Part shown: positions 46,182 through 58,900 of the stretch, in pieces
Position numbering within the stretch: the first letter of the stretch is position 1
Layout: the number at the start of each line of letters is the position of its first letter
Assembly (NCBI GenBank): GCA_003254925.1
Contig: QANZ01042480.1
Span: 152,066-216,065 of the forward strand
Origin: Chamaecrista fasciculata
Taxonomy: Eukaryota > Streptophyta > Magnoliopsida > Fabales > Fabaceae
Reading direction: 5' to 3'
Length of the DNA: 64,000 nucleotides
Translations under genes and position numbers: made by a program
The notes under the pieces: generated by a model
Seen by the model: only the letters and a program-made list of their open reading frames with translations
Told to the model about the DNA's origin: nothing
Databases searched by the model: none

Positions 46182-47148
46182 GGGTGTGTTTGGATGAGGT
46201 AATGTTTGGAAGGATTTAAATTACTATCAATTCAAATGCATTGTTTGGATATAAGAAAACTACTAATTCAAATTTTTTAGGAATTTGAGATGAAATTCTT
46301 TATTAGAATTTACAATTCCACCTCAAGAGATGGAATTTGTAAAATTCTTCCGTAGACTTTTTGTTGTCAATCTCCTTTCTCTCTATGAAGTTGTGAAAGA
46401 CGACAATTTTTCGAGCTGGACCAACTTGAGCCGAAATTTTCGAGTCGAGCCGGCCCGAATCAAATTTTTCTGACCAAGCCGGAGCGAGCCGGGCCCGCTC
46501 GAGCAGAATTTTTCCAAACGAGTCGGCCCAAATCGAGCAAAATTTTTCAAGCTGAGCTGGGCCAAGTGAAATTTTTCAGTTGGGTTGGGCCGAGCCGGGC
46601 CGGTCCGAGCAAAAATTTTCAAGCCGAGTCGGGCCAAGTAAAATTTTTCGAGCCGGGCTAGAACGAGCCGAAATTTTCGAGTCGGGCTAGTCCAAGCAAA
46701 AATGTTCAAGTTGAGCCGGGCTAAGCGAAAATTTTCGAGTCGAGTCAGGCCGAGCGAAAATTTTCAGTCGGGCTGGGCCGAGCCGACCTAAGCCGAATTT
46801 TTCTTGCCGGGCCAGACCGAGTCTAATTTTTCCAGCCAGGTCGAGCTGAGTCAAATTTTTTGGCTCGAAAAATTTCGCTCGGCCCAACCTAAAAAATCTT
46901 GATCAACCCTGCCCGACTCAAAAAATTTGGCTCGGGCCGAGATTTCGACTTGATTCGATTCAGCTCAAAAAATTCAATTCGACCAGGCCCGGCACAGAAA
47001 ATTCGACTCGGACCGAAAATTCGACCCGATCCGGACTAGGCCAAACAAAAAAAAGAAATTGACCTAGTAGTTTGAGCATTAAAAAAGAAAAATAAAATTT
47101 GATTGAGTATAAAAATATAATTAAAAATGTCATTATCCAAACACACCC
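46182..47148. mobile_element. MITE with mirrored minisatellite interior, 967 bp
   Basis: Perfect 14-bp terminal inverted repeats GGGTGTGTTTGGAT, of the PIF/Harbinger (Tourist) look. The 3-bp flanks are tat and taa, so a TWA duplication is only partly supported. From about 46405 to 46860 a degenerate unit of 30-40 bp (gagccgggccgagc next to aaattttcga) repeats more than ten times. From about 46860 to 47045 the unit continues in the opposite orientation (gctcgg.c, gcccgactc). No protein: the open frames here are products of the repeat. Confidence 0.75.
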
Positions 47149-47703
47149 TAACAAGGAAATATCAACCAGAGAATCAACAACTGTAAGCAAATTACATCTT
47201 AAGAGAAATGACTAAGATTCAATTTTTGAAGTTAGTTTATTGAAAGGGCTTTAATATTCCTGCTCGAATGCTTTTAATCTTCTCTTAAATTATTACATGA
47301 TTAAGCGAAAAATACCTATGATTTTTTTTTAAGAAAAAAAAAGAGCCATAGAAAGAGAGACCTATAGAAAGTTGAGGAAACAGCATTATTAATTATGACC
47401 AAAAAGGAAATGCAAGAAACGCTATAAAGCCATTCAAAGATTCTCTGTAACTGATCATAAGGTATACTTATAACAAGGCATGTTATGTTTGTTCATTAGA
47501 ACAGGCCCAACATGCCCCCTTATAACCTTTTAGATGATCGCTTACAAATAGAAAAATTGTCCACCAGCCTTTATTTGTTTATATATTTATATTTTTTAAT
47601 GAAACAAATATTCATTTCTTATTTCTGTTTTTTTTACGTATATCTAAGAAATTTGAAAGTATGTAATAACGTCATCAATTTTGAGATAGCAATATCATTT
47701 CAT
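47149..47703. other. Intergenic spacer, no gene seen
   Basis: AT-rich with A and T runs. Nothing coding before the plastid-derived stretch. Confidence 0.4.
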
Positions 47704-48426
47704 ATATATGATTTTTTCGGTGGATCTAGCTATTCATCAAATCAATACCAGTTCTATCTATCAATATGTATGGTCTTGGACTATAAATAATGATCTTTCT
47801 TTAGAGTTTGGCTACTTGATCGATTCACTTACCTCTATTATGTTAATATTAATCACTACTGTTGGAATTCTGGTTCTTATTTATAGTGATAATTATATGT
47901 CTCATGATGAAGGATATTTGAGATTTTTTGCTTATATGAGTTTTTTTAATACTTCAATGTTGGGATTGGTTACTAGTTCTAATTTGATACAAATTTATAT
48001 TTTTTGGGAATTGGTTGGAATGTGTTCTTATTTATTAATAGGTTTTTGGTTCACACGCCCTATTGCAGCAAATGCTTGTCAAAAAGCATTTGTAACTAAT
48101 CGAGTAGGGGATTTTTGTTTATTATTGGGAATTTTAGGTCTTTATTGGATAACGGGTAGTTTGGAATTTCGGGATTTGTTTGAAATATTCAATAACTTGA
48201 TTTATAACAATGAGGTTAATCTTTTATTAGTTACTTTATGCGCTTTCCTGTTATTTGGCGGTTCAGTTGCAAAATCTGCCCAATTCCCCCTTCATGTATG
48301 GTTACCGGATGCTATGGAAGGGCCTACCCCTATTTCCGCTCTTATCCATGCTGCTACTATGGTAGCGGCGGGAATTTTTCTTGTAGCCCGACTTCTTCCT
48401 CTTTTCATCGTTATACCTTCCATAAT
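47704..48426 (+). pseudogene. ndhF: Nuclear copy of part of plastid ndhF (NUPT)
   Basis: About 240 uninterrupted codons of the plastid NADH dehydrogenase-like subunit 5, from [11 protein letters not shown] to [11 protein letters not shown]. In the plastid the protein is about 740 aa and sits in the thylakoid NDH complex. This piece lacks the first 50 or so codons and all of the C-terminal half. Typical motifs are [40 protein letters not shown] and [20 protein letters not shown]. One visible change in a conserved stretch is DFCLLLG where DFGLLLG is usual. The lack of stops suggests a recent transfer, or an assembly chimera: a single N lies exactly at the right junction (48427). It has no nuclear promoter or transit peptide, so it is non-functional here. 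Confidence 0.9.
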
Positions 48427-48427
48427 G

Positions 48428-49620
48428 NAAACGGATCTGAGTGGAATTTTTCTTTTTCTTATCACAAGTTTGGAATATGTAATGGAATATATATGATAGA
48501 CGCAAGATTTACTTTGTATGATAAACGTACAAATGAACATCTTATATATATATATATATATCACTTAACATTACGAGCATCTCTCTTATTATTAGCATAT
48601 ATTTTGCATGATTTTATGAATCAAACAACTAATTCTAATAAGTTTCTTTAGGAATTGAACATTAGTGTAAGATTTAAATACATATCTAAAGTAATCTATG
48701 CATGTGTATATGTACAACAAAAGATCACGTACACACAAGTGACACAACCATGATTGAGTTTGCCTTTACACACTGACACAAACACAAATATATATAGAGT
48801 AAATTAACATTTTAGTTCCTAAATTATATAGGTATTGTATTTTTAGTCCTTAATTTTTTAAAATACTCGATTCACTTTTCTGAAAATTCATAATTCATTA
48901 TTAATTGATAGTTGAATCTCCCTATATATACATCTAAGATTTTGAGGCCCAAATAAATAACTGAGAAAGCTTTTGAATTTGAAGCTGATGATAATTGATA
49001 AGGCATTAGTTAATATGAAAGAGAACCAGGAATATTGGAAAGTGGTAGGATCTGGTGTGTTGAGAGAAATTAATTAAATTAGAGATTTAATTTTAATTAG
49101 GATGGTTGAAATTAATTAAGCGTGAGGAATCTGTATGGGTAGAGTGGCACGCCAACTTATCGCCCCAAATCATTAACTTTAAGGGTGAAGAAGTGATTCT
49201 TTTATAATTTTCTTTTTAATATTTAAAAGCCTCTTATGCTATTCCCGAATTTTTCAGATCTATCAGTTCTCGAGAATTAATTAATTATCGGTGGGAAGTG
49301 AGTGTGTGAGTATTTAAATAAGTTATATGAAAATAAAGATTAACACCCGCCTTGGGTGTTGAAAAAGAAATTAATTAATTGGAGTTGGAGTGGAGACTTG
49401 AGAGTTTGAGACAATTGGGATTTGAGAGTGAAGGTAGATAATTTTCAATCTGGTCCTTAAGAAATCATTAATATCAATTTAGTCCATTGCAGATAAAATT
49501 CCTTTCCATGTAATTATTATTTAATTTCAATTTCTTCTAATGTTAATAACTAAATTAACAAAATATTACTCTCGCATTTAAATTTCCATGTAAATAAAAA
49601 AAATTAAGCTAATATTATCT
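48428..49620. other. No gene seen; first 110 bp of uncertain origin
   Basis: The roughly 110 bp after the N (to about 48540) differ in texture from the AT-rich sequence that follows and might be another organellar piece, but I could not identify it. The rest is ordinary AT-rich intergenic sequence. Confidence 0.35.
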
Positions 49621-50474
49621 TAAGGTCAAAAATCTATAATATTTTTTTCATTCCATTTTAGTCCTTAATGTTTCTTAAAAAGTGAGGGGAAAAAACTCAA
49701 AAAGTGAGGAATTGAAGCCTTGAAGGCAAACCCAAGAAAAGTGTCTCCTCGTGCAAGTGCAGGCCTCCTTTAGTGCCGTGTCCCACTTTTTGTTGTTGCC
49801 AATATATTTTCTCAATTTCTCTCCCTTTTCTCCCTTATCATGTCAAACTTTAATTTCTATTTTTACAATTTTCTTTTTCAAAGAAAGATTTGTTTTTTTT
49901 TAAAGAATTTTCACTATTTTAAAAAAAATTTAACCACAAATTTATCTTCAATTTATGATTAAAAAGAAAGATTTTTGTTTTTCTTTTTACTATATCTCAC
50001 TTATTATGACACATATTAAAGATAAATGATTTATTTCAATTGTCCAAATTAAAAATAACGGTATAAACCAGAAAAAGAAAGAAAGACAAATTTTGTCGAA
50101 TTTTTTTTTGTATTTATAATCTGAACAGTTGAAATGAATCACTTCTCTCTCATATGTGTCTTTATAAGTAAGTTGACAAAAAAAAAGAAAAATTTTCATT
50201 CTTAATCATAAATTTAAGATAAATTTATGATTGATTTTTTTCGAAAAATAAAAAAAATCTCTTTTTACCAACTCGCTTATAAGTTATAATGATTTATATG
50301 AGGGAGGAGTATCAATCTCAATTGTCCAAATAAATATAATAACAAATAAAAATCAAACGAAATCATATTTTGATGATCAAAACATAACATAAAATAAAAA
50401 GTAATAGTTTGAAAACTACGATGAAACTTTTCCCATAATTTGAGAACTAATATGAATATATTTGACCTTGAGAA
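49621..50474. mobile_element. MITE-like inverted-repeat element
   Basis: Weak inverted ends (aaggtcaaaaat at the left, atatatttgacctt at the right) with interior words in both orientations that match the MITE in transporter intron 8. No coding content. Boundaries approximate. Confidence 0.5.
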
Positions 50475-50730
50475 AATTAATACAAGTATATACACTTTCT
50501 CTAGCTATCTCTGTGGAGTGTGGTCGTCCCCCAGTTGGATGTTTCACTTAAGTCTTACTTCACATTCTGATTCTGTACTCTTGTTTCCAGTCTCACTTAA
50601 TTGCCAATATTGTCTATTAAACTCTGAGATTTAGATTTAATTCATATCAAGTGACTTATCACGTAAGAAAATTTTGACTGACATGCACAAAATGTGAACA
50701 CTACCAAAAGTATCATGTTTGAGATTAAAT

Positions 50731-50764
<34 letters not shown>

Positions 50765-51339
50765 AAGAGAGCCTTATATAGCATATATATAGAGATTGAT
50801 TAATTGGTCATCAAAGGGATGCTTCCATGCAAATCAATTAACCTAATATTTGATTCAAGAAGATCCATCCTACAAGAAAACGCGTGGGTGAATATGAATT
50901 AGTTCAATTTTTAAGAAAAGCCATTAAGTTTTTATTTGTAAACATTATATAGCGCTAGCTACGTACTCATTTAAAAGAATCCAAGTGACACTAATCCATG
51001 GATATTAAGAAAAAAAAAACAGAATTAGTTGATTAAGTTAATTTGTATAATATATATATACATATAAGCCAACTATCTTATTCTCTCGTCCTTCCAAAAG
51101 CATAAACTAATATAAAAAGGAAGCATGATCTAAAAGGGTGCTGGCTAAAAACAATGATTATGCTAGAAAGAAAGGGTGCAATTAAAAGGAGTTTGTTTGG
51201 GATGTGTTTCATGTTAGTTAATTTATTTAATTTATTATTGTGTGTGTTTGTGTGTAGAGAGAATATTTTCAGGTGCATGCGCAAAATTAAAGAAGAGAGC
51301 TTGATATTTTTTTTATGAGTACATTGTAAGCATGAAAAA

Positions 51340-52560
51340 CCCTAAAAAGTGAGTGTTGCTCCCCTTAGACATCATTCCACTCACATTCTTCTCCTTCTCA
51401 TCCCGAGACCTAATCTCCCTTATAAACTATATATATATCTTCCCCTCTCTTCCTTCCTTAGATATATATATATCTCCAACTCTATTAGATATATATATAT
51501 ATATATATATCCTCCTCTTCTTGATCTTCCTCTCTTGTTAATTCAATTCCTCCATAATAAACCCATCTAGTTTCTATACTACTTCAACTTCTACAACATA
51601 TATTGGCCTCTTTCTACTTCTTCTTCTTCTTCTTCTTCTTCAATTCTTATATTATTTTTATTTGTCTATTCATTCATTACTCTAGTTAATTAGCCATATA
51701 TATGCATATACTAAACTCTAGTTGAATTCTTCGATTCAAGCAGAAAGAGTCCACCATTTGATCGTAACGAGAGTTATCCAATATTGTCCAAGCTAGCTAG
51801 TTATGACTATATATGAATGTATTAATTTTTCGTATTATTATTCTTTCAGTCTTTTGTCCATTTCTTAATTAGTGTTTTTCTTTCGTTTTTTTTTTTTCAA
51901 TTCTCTCAGTGGATTATTGCTTATTAATTAGTTTGTGGAGTGGGGATTCCACTTGGGTTTTGCTTGGAATATATAAATCCTTTATATGATCAGTGTGCTT
52001 TCCGACTTTAATTGTTTTTTCAACTTTAAACTTTGATATATACATATCTAGTTGCATCATGCATAAGCACTGAAAGTGACTCGTTAATAAGCACTTATGC
52101 AAATTATATACGTAATAGTGAGAGTGTGAGACCACCATCTAACCTCTTTATCCAACTCCACTTCCACATATAATTCGGATTTCATATTCCTGCTTTTACT
52201 TGAGAAATGGACGCACCAAAAATATTATTATCATTATTAGGTGCACAATGGGTCCATATATAGAGGGTATAGATAGCATTATATATTTATTTTTGAAAAC
52301 CCACTTTCTTTATCTTTCTTTTTCTTTTTTCATTCATAGCTTTTTGCTAGGTATATATGTTTAGAGATATATATATTGATAGCATGCAAATTAAGTCCAG
52401 AAAATCCCACTTGAAGTTTTGATTTCTTCAACCATTGAATGATTGAATTTGAACATCGATCGATCATAAAGTCTTGCTCTTATCTAGCATTATATTTTTT
52501 ATGGATGTTGAGAGTGATGGAATATATATATAATGATGATGTTTGGGAATTGGGAAGCAG
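51340..52560 (+). promoter_or_regulatory. Upstream region and leader of the MIR171 gene
   Basis: No protein-coding potential. It contains several TATA-rich stretches (51430-51515), a CT-rich block with a (CTT)n run at about 51617-51641, and AT-rich sequence up to the hairpin. This is the composition of a long plant pri-miRNA leader and promoter. The transcription start is not determined. Confidence 0.4.
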
Positions 52561-52665
52561 AGATTGAAAGCGATGTTGGTGAGGTTCAATCCGAAGACGG
52601 ATTTTACATACACGCAGTAAAATACGATCTCAGATTGAGCCGCGCCAATATCACTTTTTATTAAT
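52561..52665 (+). ncRNA. MIR171: MIR171 precursor hairpin
   Basis: The 3' arm carries the miR171-family sequence ttgagccgcgccaatatcac plus a final t (52635-52655). The 5' arm holds the matching star strand, starting cgatgttggtgaggttcaat (52571-52591). The arms pair along the whole miRNA with one C-A and one A-G mismatch and three G-U pairs, and give 2-nt 3' overhangs, joined by a loop of about 40 nt. miR171 directs cleavage of HAM/SCL6-type GRAS transcription factor mRNAs that control meristems and shoot branching. The sequence is the b/c-type variant with the gccgcgcc core. It lies on its own with no overlapping gene. Confidence 0.96.
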
Positions 52666-52973
52666 TAATTAATTAATTGCCTACCTTCTTAATTTTCCCT
52701 TCATCAAATTTTGCTTTAATTTAATTTCCTACTTCATCCACCATACCATCACCACTAATTTATAATCTTCATCATTTCATATCAAACTATATATGCATAC
52801 ATATCCCTCTTCATCTTCAAATTTCAAGCTCAATTGCAATTACAATTATATTGTATATAGCTAGCTAGGTCTCATTTATATATATGATATTTCATGATCA
52901 CATTTTCTTTCTTATGGTATATATGCATGATAGGTTAAATATTTCCGATCTTCTCTTCTCCTTTTCCTTACAG

Positions 52974-53043
52974 TTCAAATCTTGAAATGGTGTTTCACTT
53001 CCAGAATTGGTTCAATTTCCAGATAATAAGGACGATGGAAAAG
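52974..53043 (+). ncRNA. Possible downstream exon of pri-miR171
   Basis: A strong pyrimidine tract and acceptor (ctccttttccttacag^ttc) precede 70 nt that end at aaaag^gtatgc, a good donor. It lies 310 bp after the hairpin. The stretch can be read as a short open frame, but no protein is recognised, so a spliced tail of the pri-miRNA is the simplest reading. Confidence 0.35.
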
Positions 53044-53070
53044 GTATGCAACCAAACAAAAACATTATTT

Positions 53071-53279
53071 TTTTTTTTGTAATAAAAAAGTTTAGGTGAG
53101 TTGGACATCGGGACTTCGGGAGCTCACTAAGACCAGGACAGGCCTCCAGACTCTATGAACGCTTAGAGAGGTACTTACGAATCGTCTACCAACAAGGCTC
53201 TTACATCAGCGTGCGAATCCAACTCACAACCTTGTGGGTATGAGCCGACTCCTTATCAATTGGGTCAACCTTTGTTAGC
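53071..53279 (-). mobile_element. tRNA-derived SINE, family C
   Basis: Minus strand: box A-like TTGACCCAATTGATAAGGAG and box B-like GTTGTGAGTTGGATTC, and the A tail shows as a T run at 53068-53078. Target duplication aacattattt at 53061-53070 and 53280-53289. Confidence 0.75.
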
Positions 53280-53361
53280 AACATTATTTCAAATCTGTTA
53301 ATTAAACTAGAAAGTAATTTTTTTTGGTTTTTTTTTCTTGGCCAGAGGTTTTATTGAGTAT

Positions 53362-53709
53362 CTAGGAAGCATGGACACTGACACGGACACGGGACACGAC
53401 ACGGACACGGACACAGCGACACGCTAAACTCTCAAAATTACGCGACACGACACGCCATATATTTATATATATATAAATAATTAAATATTCATAATTTTTA
53501 ATGAAAAATTTAAAAATTACAAGTTTTATTCATAATATATGTCATATGTATTATTATTTTCTCTTATATGTCATGTTAAAGTCACAAAAAATTGATTTAT
53601 ATTTTAAAATTTATGAATATGTGTCGTGTCGGTGTCGTATGGGTGTCGGACACTGACACGTGTCTGACACGGCGACACGCCCTCAAAATGAAGTGTCCAT
53701 GCTTCTTAG
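53362..53709. mobile_element. hAT-type MITE, 348 bp
   Basis: 18-bp terminal inverted repeats CTAGGAAGCATGGACACT with one mismatch, and a perfect 8-bp target duplication ttgagtat (53354-53361 and 53710-53717). The subterminal parts are arrays of gacacgg/gtgtcgt words in opposite orientation at the two ends. No coding content. Confidence 0.9.
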
Positions 53710-53717
53710 TTGAGTAT

Positions 53718-54765
53718 CTATGATTATTGATTTAATTTCTTGTCTGTTTTAGTAAATATAATGTTTTGTAAATTTCTACTGTATATAATAATCCAGTAGA
53801 GTCCAAATTTATTGCATATGATCTGATCACTAATTATAAGTCACTCCTTATACTATGTATAATATTGGAAGTGAACCCTTTGCATTTTCACTTTTGCATT
53901 TATTCCTCTAAAATATATAAAAAAAAATACAGAGAATATTATCCATCCATATAATATTCTCCCACAGATCATGATTGTTTTCTTTCATGTCAAGAAGGAT
54001 GAATAATGCTAATTATGTGCTGACCCAAAACCCCAATGGCTAATCGGCCCATATAGACGAATCCAATATGGAGGTTCAGTAGCCGAAAATAAAAATTACA
54101 CAACCAATGCAACAAGCTAAACCCAAAAATTAGGAAAGATCTTACCTAAAAGACCCAACAAACTAAGCCACAACTAAGGTATTTCTCAAATCACAATCAT
54201 CAATATTATTCTCTTTTTTTTTTTGTCTAAATTGTTAAATTATTCGTCCGCGAAAACATAATCAAACTCTTAAATCTTGTTGAAATCTCATAACTTTTAT
54301 AATTAACCCAAAAATACATATTTAGAGTGTTGGAAATCATCTTCATCTTGATCTTGATTTATCTCTCTTTTCTTATCTTTTAATGACTCACAAGTTTCTT
54401 TAATGATGAAAGATTCAGAGTGATTGTTCTTTGACTTAATTCTCATAATGTGCTACTACGTCTTTATGGGTAGAGAGAGGACCAATTTTGAATAGGTTTT
54501 ACACTTTAATCTAGTACGCCCATCAAGTATCCAAATGTACTACTGAGATCTATACAGCTATTAAAATATCTTGCAAACTTTAAACATAATTATAATGATC
54601 TTTAATCATTTAATATTAAAGATAAATGCTAATATTATTATTTATCTATTTATTATGCTATATTCTAACATAAACAATAACTAATCCTTTCTTCACAAAC
54701 TTTTTTTTTAGCAATTTCTTCATAAACTTTCACTTAAAAATAATCAGTTAACTATATAATAGTTT
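53718..54765. other. Intergenic, no gene seen
   Basis: AT-rich, no convincing frame or repeat boundary. Confidence 0.4.
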
Positions 54766-55097
54766 GGCCAAAGTGCACTTTTAGTCTTATAACTTTTGCT
54801 AAAGTCTCAATTTGGTCCCATAACTTTTTTTGTTGCACTTTTGGTCTCATATCTTTTACTAAAATTGCAGATTTGGTCTCGTATTACATTTTTGGTCCCA
54901 TATCTTGGGGTCATGTTGCAGAATTGGTCCTATATCTGTTGATCAAGTTGTAGAATTGGTCTCATATCTTTGGGTCAAGTATGAAATTGGTCTCATATAT
55001 CTTCGCTTCAGATGGGATTGTTGGTGAAACTTTTTGCAAAGATATGAGACCAATTCTGCAACTTGATCAAAAGTGATACGGGACCAAAAATGCACTT
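54766..55097. mobile_element. MITE built of repeated ttggtctcat words
   Basis: Inverted ends (aaagtgcacttttagtc at the left, gggaccaaaaatgcacttt at the right) enclose several copies of ttggtc(c/t)cat.t in the left part and their inverse near the right end. The same family as 62925-63535. Confidence 0.65.
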
Positions 55098-55893
55098 TAA
55101 TTTAATAATTTTTATATCAAAAGATAAGATTTAAACATTTATCACTTAGTTAATAACTATTAAGCTACACTCATGTGTTTATCTTTAATATTACTTTAAA
55201 GAAAAGTTTTAACTTTTAATGACAAAATAAATGCAGGGAATGGATTAATGAAAATTCCAAATAATCTTCCCAAAAAATATGGACATTTCCTCAACAATAT
55301 AATTCAACAATTTGAATTTCAATATCACATCCAATCGTACTAAAAGAACTAACTGATTGGCTATTGCTCTACCGTAGGCCTACAAGAAGGAACAAGCTGT
55401 GGGTAACGTCGCTTAGAAATAATTAAGTTTTTTCTTAACTTATCATTTTATAATAATATTCAACACTTTTAGATCAGGAATAATAAATAAAATTGAAATA
55501 AGATAAAATCATATATTAAAATGACTTATGGCATTGTCGAAAAGGATCGAAACCGCGTTTGTAGGCCAACAATTTTTTTAGATAGGTCGAACTATATATA
55601 GGAAGAAAAGGAAAATTGAAGACCGAGTTGTATACTAGTCAATGATCACTAAAAATAGATAGGTGCAAATTCTGATATTATCACTAATAATGATTTGTGT
55701 TGCTTTTTTGTTGACTGATAAACGATATTACATGTAATGAGTGATAAATTATAGGTCAAATTACATTTTTGATCATTTATCTTTTCTATTACAAAATTAG
55801 TCACACATGTTTTCATAAATTTTAATTTTCTGAGATCTCAATGATTAAATGTGATTATATATATTTATCTTATTTTAAATTAAAATAAGATGA
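55098..55893. other. Intergenic, no gene seen
   Basis: AT-rich sequence up to the target duplication of the hAT element. Confidence 0.4.
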
Positions 55894-55901
55894 GTCTCAA
55901 A

Positions 55902-58900
55902 CAGTGTTGTCATAACTGAATCGGACAAAGACTCGGACAAGTGTTCGGTTCACGGTCTGATTGGTTAAACCGGTCGAACCGTTCGGTCGGACCGGATGAC
56001 GCAATAAATAATTATTTTAAATATATTAAATATAAACCCTCTCAAGTTTCAACTTTCAAGTTCAATACACATAATTTTAAAGTTCAAAAGTACAAATTCA
56101 TAGTTCAAAATCTAAAAGCAAACAACATTACATGACTTCTCAAATTTCAATTTTCAAGACTTGTTAAACTCAGGAGGATCTTGATCAAACCAAGCATGAA
56201 GTTCTTGATAATCGTCACTTTCACTATAACTTGTCGAATGTTCATGAGGAAATGAGTCCAAATTGTTCTCTCTTTGACTTGATTGTGCATTATTATTCTC
56301 ATGGACATTATCTTCATCACCACAACAAACAAAATAAACCATAAAGAAACATTATAAGATTATATACAAACAAAACCAACATGAACATATATTATGTAAA
56401 ACATTATCTTACCTTCCTCAATTGGAATTTTCGGCAGTGCTTCTTGAGAATAGATCATATCTTCTGACTCATCATAAACAAGGAATGGAGTAGTATCTTC
56501 ATCTGTGATCCAAAATTCAATATTTTCTATACTTGAATAATCAATTGGATCCAAGTTGCTCCTTTTGTTAGCAGCATTGAAAGTCAAAATAATCAATGAG
56601 AATTAAATATTAAATCAACACAAAGTCATAATTTAATTATTATGACAACAAACAAAATTTACTACTTGAATAAGACATACCAATTTTTCAATCTCAAATT
56701 ATAATGAATATAAACAAGATCATTCAATCTTTGATGCTCCAATTTTATTCCTTTTCTTGGTATGGATTCTTTCAAATACACTCTAGTTTCTTTCACAGCC
56801 AGATGAAGATGCAGTTTGACTCAAAAGACGAATAGCTATCTTTTGAACATTTGGAGAAATATAACCAAAGGTTTTCCACCAATCATCTGTTATTATGAAT
56901 CAAAATCAAATACTATGATTTCAATCACTAATAAGAAAACATATTAACATAAAGTATATTCAAAATGTAAAGAATATTACCTGGCTTCATTTTAGTTGAA
57001 GCTTCAATAGCTAGGTCACTTTTAAAGACGTCTTTCATATCCCTATAAATCATACTTTCATTCACAAAGTCGGTCTTGCCAGAAGGAACTATGTTGTTCA
57101 AAATCCCAAGGAATCCATGCATAACCTCCGGCTTCTTAGAAAAGTGTTCCTGGTCATAATAAAATATTGGATTCAAAAGATATGAAGCAGCATGAATATC
57201 TTTTCGAAGTTGCTTATCCCACCGTTGCTTTATAATCTTAGTATAAGGCTTATACAAAGACTTTTTATTCCTGAAGACATTCTTGATGGTTTTTCTTGCT
57301 CTGTACATGCCATCATACACATAGCCCAATGAAGGCCTATTTTCAGCATCAACAATTCGTAAGAAGCGTACAAGAGGTGCCACAATTTGAACAACAATTC
57401 CACAGTCATTCCAAAATTTTGTTGTCTAACACAATAACAATAACATCCTTTCCCTTTGGGTCTCTAGAGTATCTAGAATCTGTAAAAGTCTTACTAGTCA
57501 CCAAGGCTTGCCAGTCATGTTTATGCTCATGAATATTTTTCAATGCAATGAATATAGTTGCAAATCGTGTTGGTCCAGGACGTATGATTTCTTTCCATCC
57601 ATCTCTTTTCCTTAACCAAGCTAACAGATATCCATGATTGTAAACAAATTTTGTTATCTTTGATGCACGTGTGGCTAGGCTACTGACGAATCCCATCTTG
57701 CCAATGTCTCCTAAAATCAAGTTCAAACAATGGGCAGCACAAGGAGACCAAAATATAGAAGGAAACTTGTCATTTAACAATCTTCCAGCAGCTTTATAAT
57801 TTGCTGCATTATCAGTCACAAAGTGTACAACATTACCTGCCCCAGCAAATTCAACCAGCTCAACAAACAAGTTACAAAGTGTTACCGCATCTTTAACAAC
57901 ATCAGAAGCATCAACAGATTTAACGAAAACAATTCCTCGAGGGCAATAGACAAGAAAATTGATTAATTGCCTATTATTTCTATCTTGCCAACCATCAGCC
58001 ATGATAGTACAACCAGTTTCAGACCAACTACCACGAATAGCATCAACCAACAAGGTAACCTTCCTTTTCATATCAAGTAAAACATTGGTTCGTAAAGCAT
58101 GATAAGTTGGACCTTTATATCTAGAACCAATGCTAGCAATAGCATCTATCATTTCCTGATAATAAACTGAATTAGCAACATTCATAGGAATGCAATTATC
58201 ATATAAAAACCTGCCAATGGCCAAATCAACTCTTCTCACAGCTTCCTTTCCTACCATTGAAAATCTAATTGATGGTTGAGCTCCAACGGTAGTTCTTGGT
58301 GCAAAAAAAATTGCTTCCATCTTCAGTTGATTTTCTTTTGATCCCACTTTGACTAGAACTGATGCTGCAGATTGAGTAATATGTTGTACTGGAGGTTGCA
58401 CTTCTGATGAGGCAACATTATCTTCTAAAACTTGCATGTCTGTCAAGTCATTTTGACCCTTATTTGTCCTCTCATCAATTTCTTTCAAATTTTGTTGCAT
58501 CTTGTATCGAACATCATAAGACACTTTCTTACATGCATTTCCAAAATTTTCTCCCCTTTGGATCAATCATCTCAATGTAATAATCCCAAGCAGGATCTGC
58601 TCTTGCCCGGACAGATTGGGTAGATGGTGTAGCTGGTGTAGATGCAATTGATTGTTGTACAGATGAAGAGGATGTAGCCATTGTAATGTAATCTGTTACA
58701 AATAATTCTCTGCCTTCTATACCATTACAAATAACCAGGACAAATAACCAGCAAATAAACAACAAATATCAGATGAATACAGTCATATTTAATTCTCTGC
58801 CTTCTATGCCATTACATATATATATATATATATATATATATTGCCTTCAAAAGCCAAACAAGATGAATACAGTCATACACAGATACACAATACAGACATA

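Noticed and set aside
46383..46887. Open frames rich in ARLGL / KFRL repeats on the minus strand
   Set aside because: They are produced by the minisatellite inside a MITE. They have no start context, no known domain and an inverted second half.
46405..47045. Regular short repeats that could suggest a CRISPR-like array
   Set aside because: The units are degenerate, have no unique spacers of constant length, and sit in a plant nuclear genome between transposon ends.
47704..48426. ndhF as a working gene
   Set aside because: It lacks the first 50 or so codons and the C-terminal half, has no promoter or transit peptide, and is surrounded by nuclear repeats.
51349..51570. Short frames upstream of MIR171 (YIYIYI runs)
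   Set aside because: Created by (AT)n and CT-rich leader sequence.
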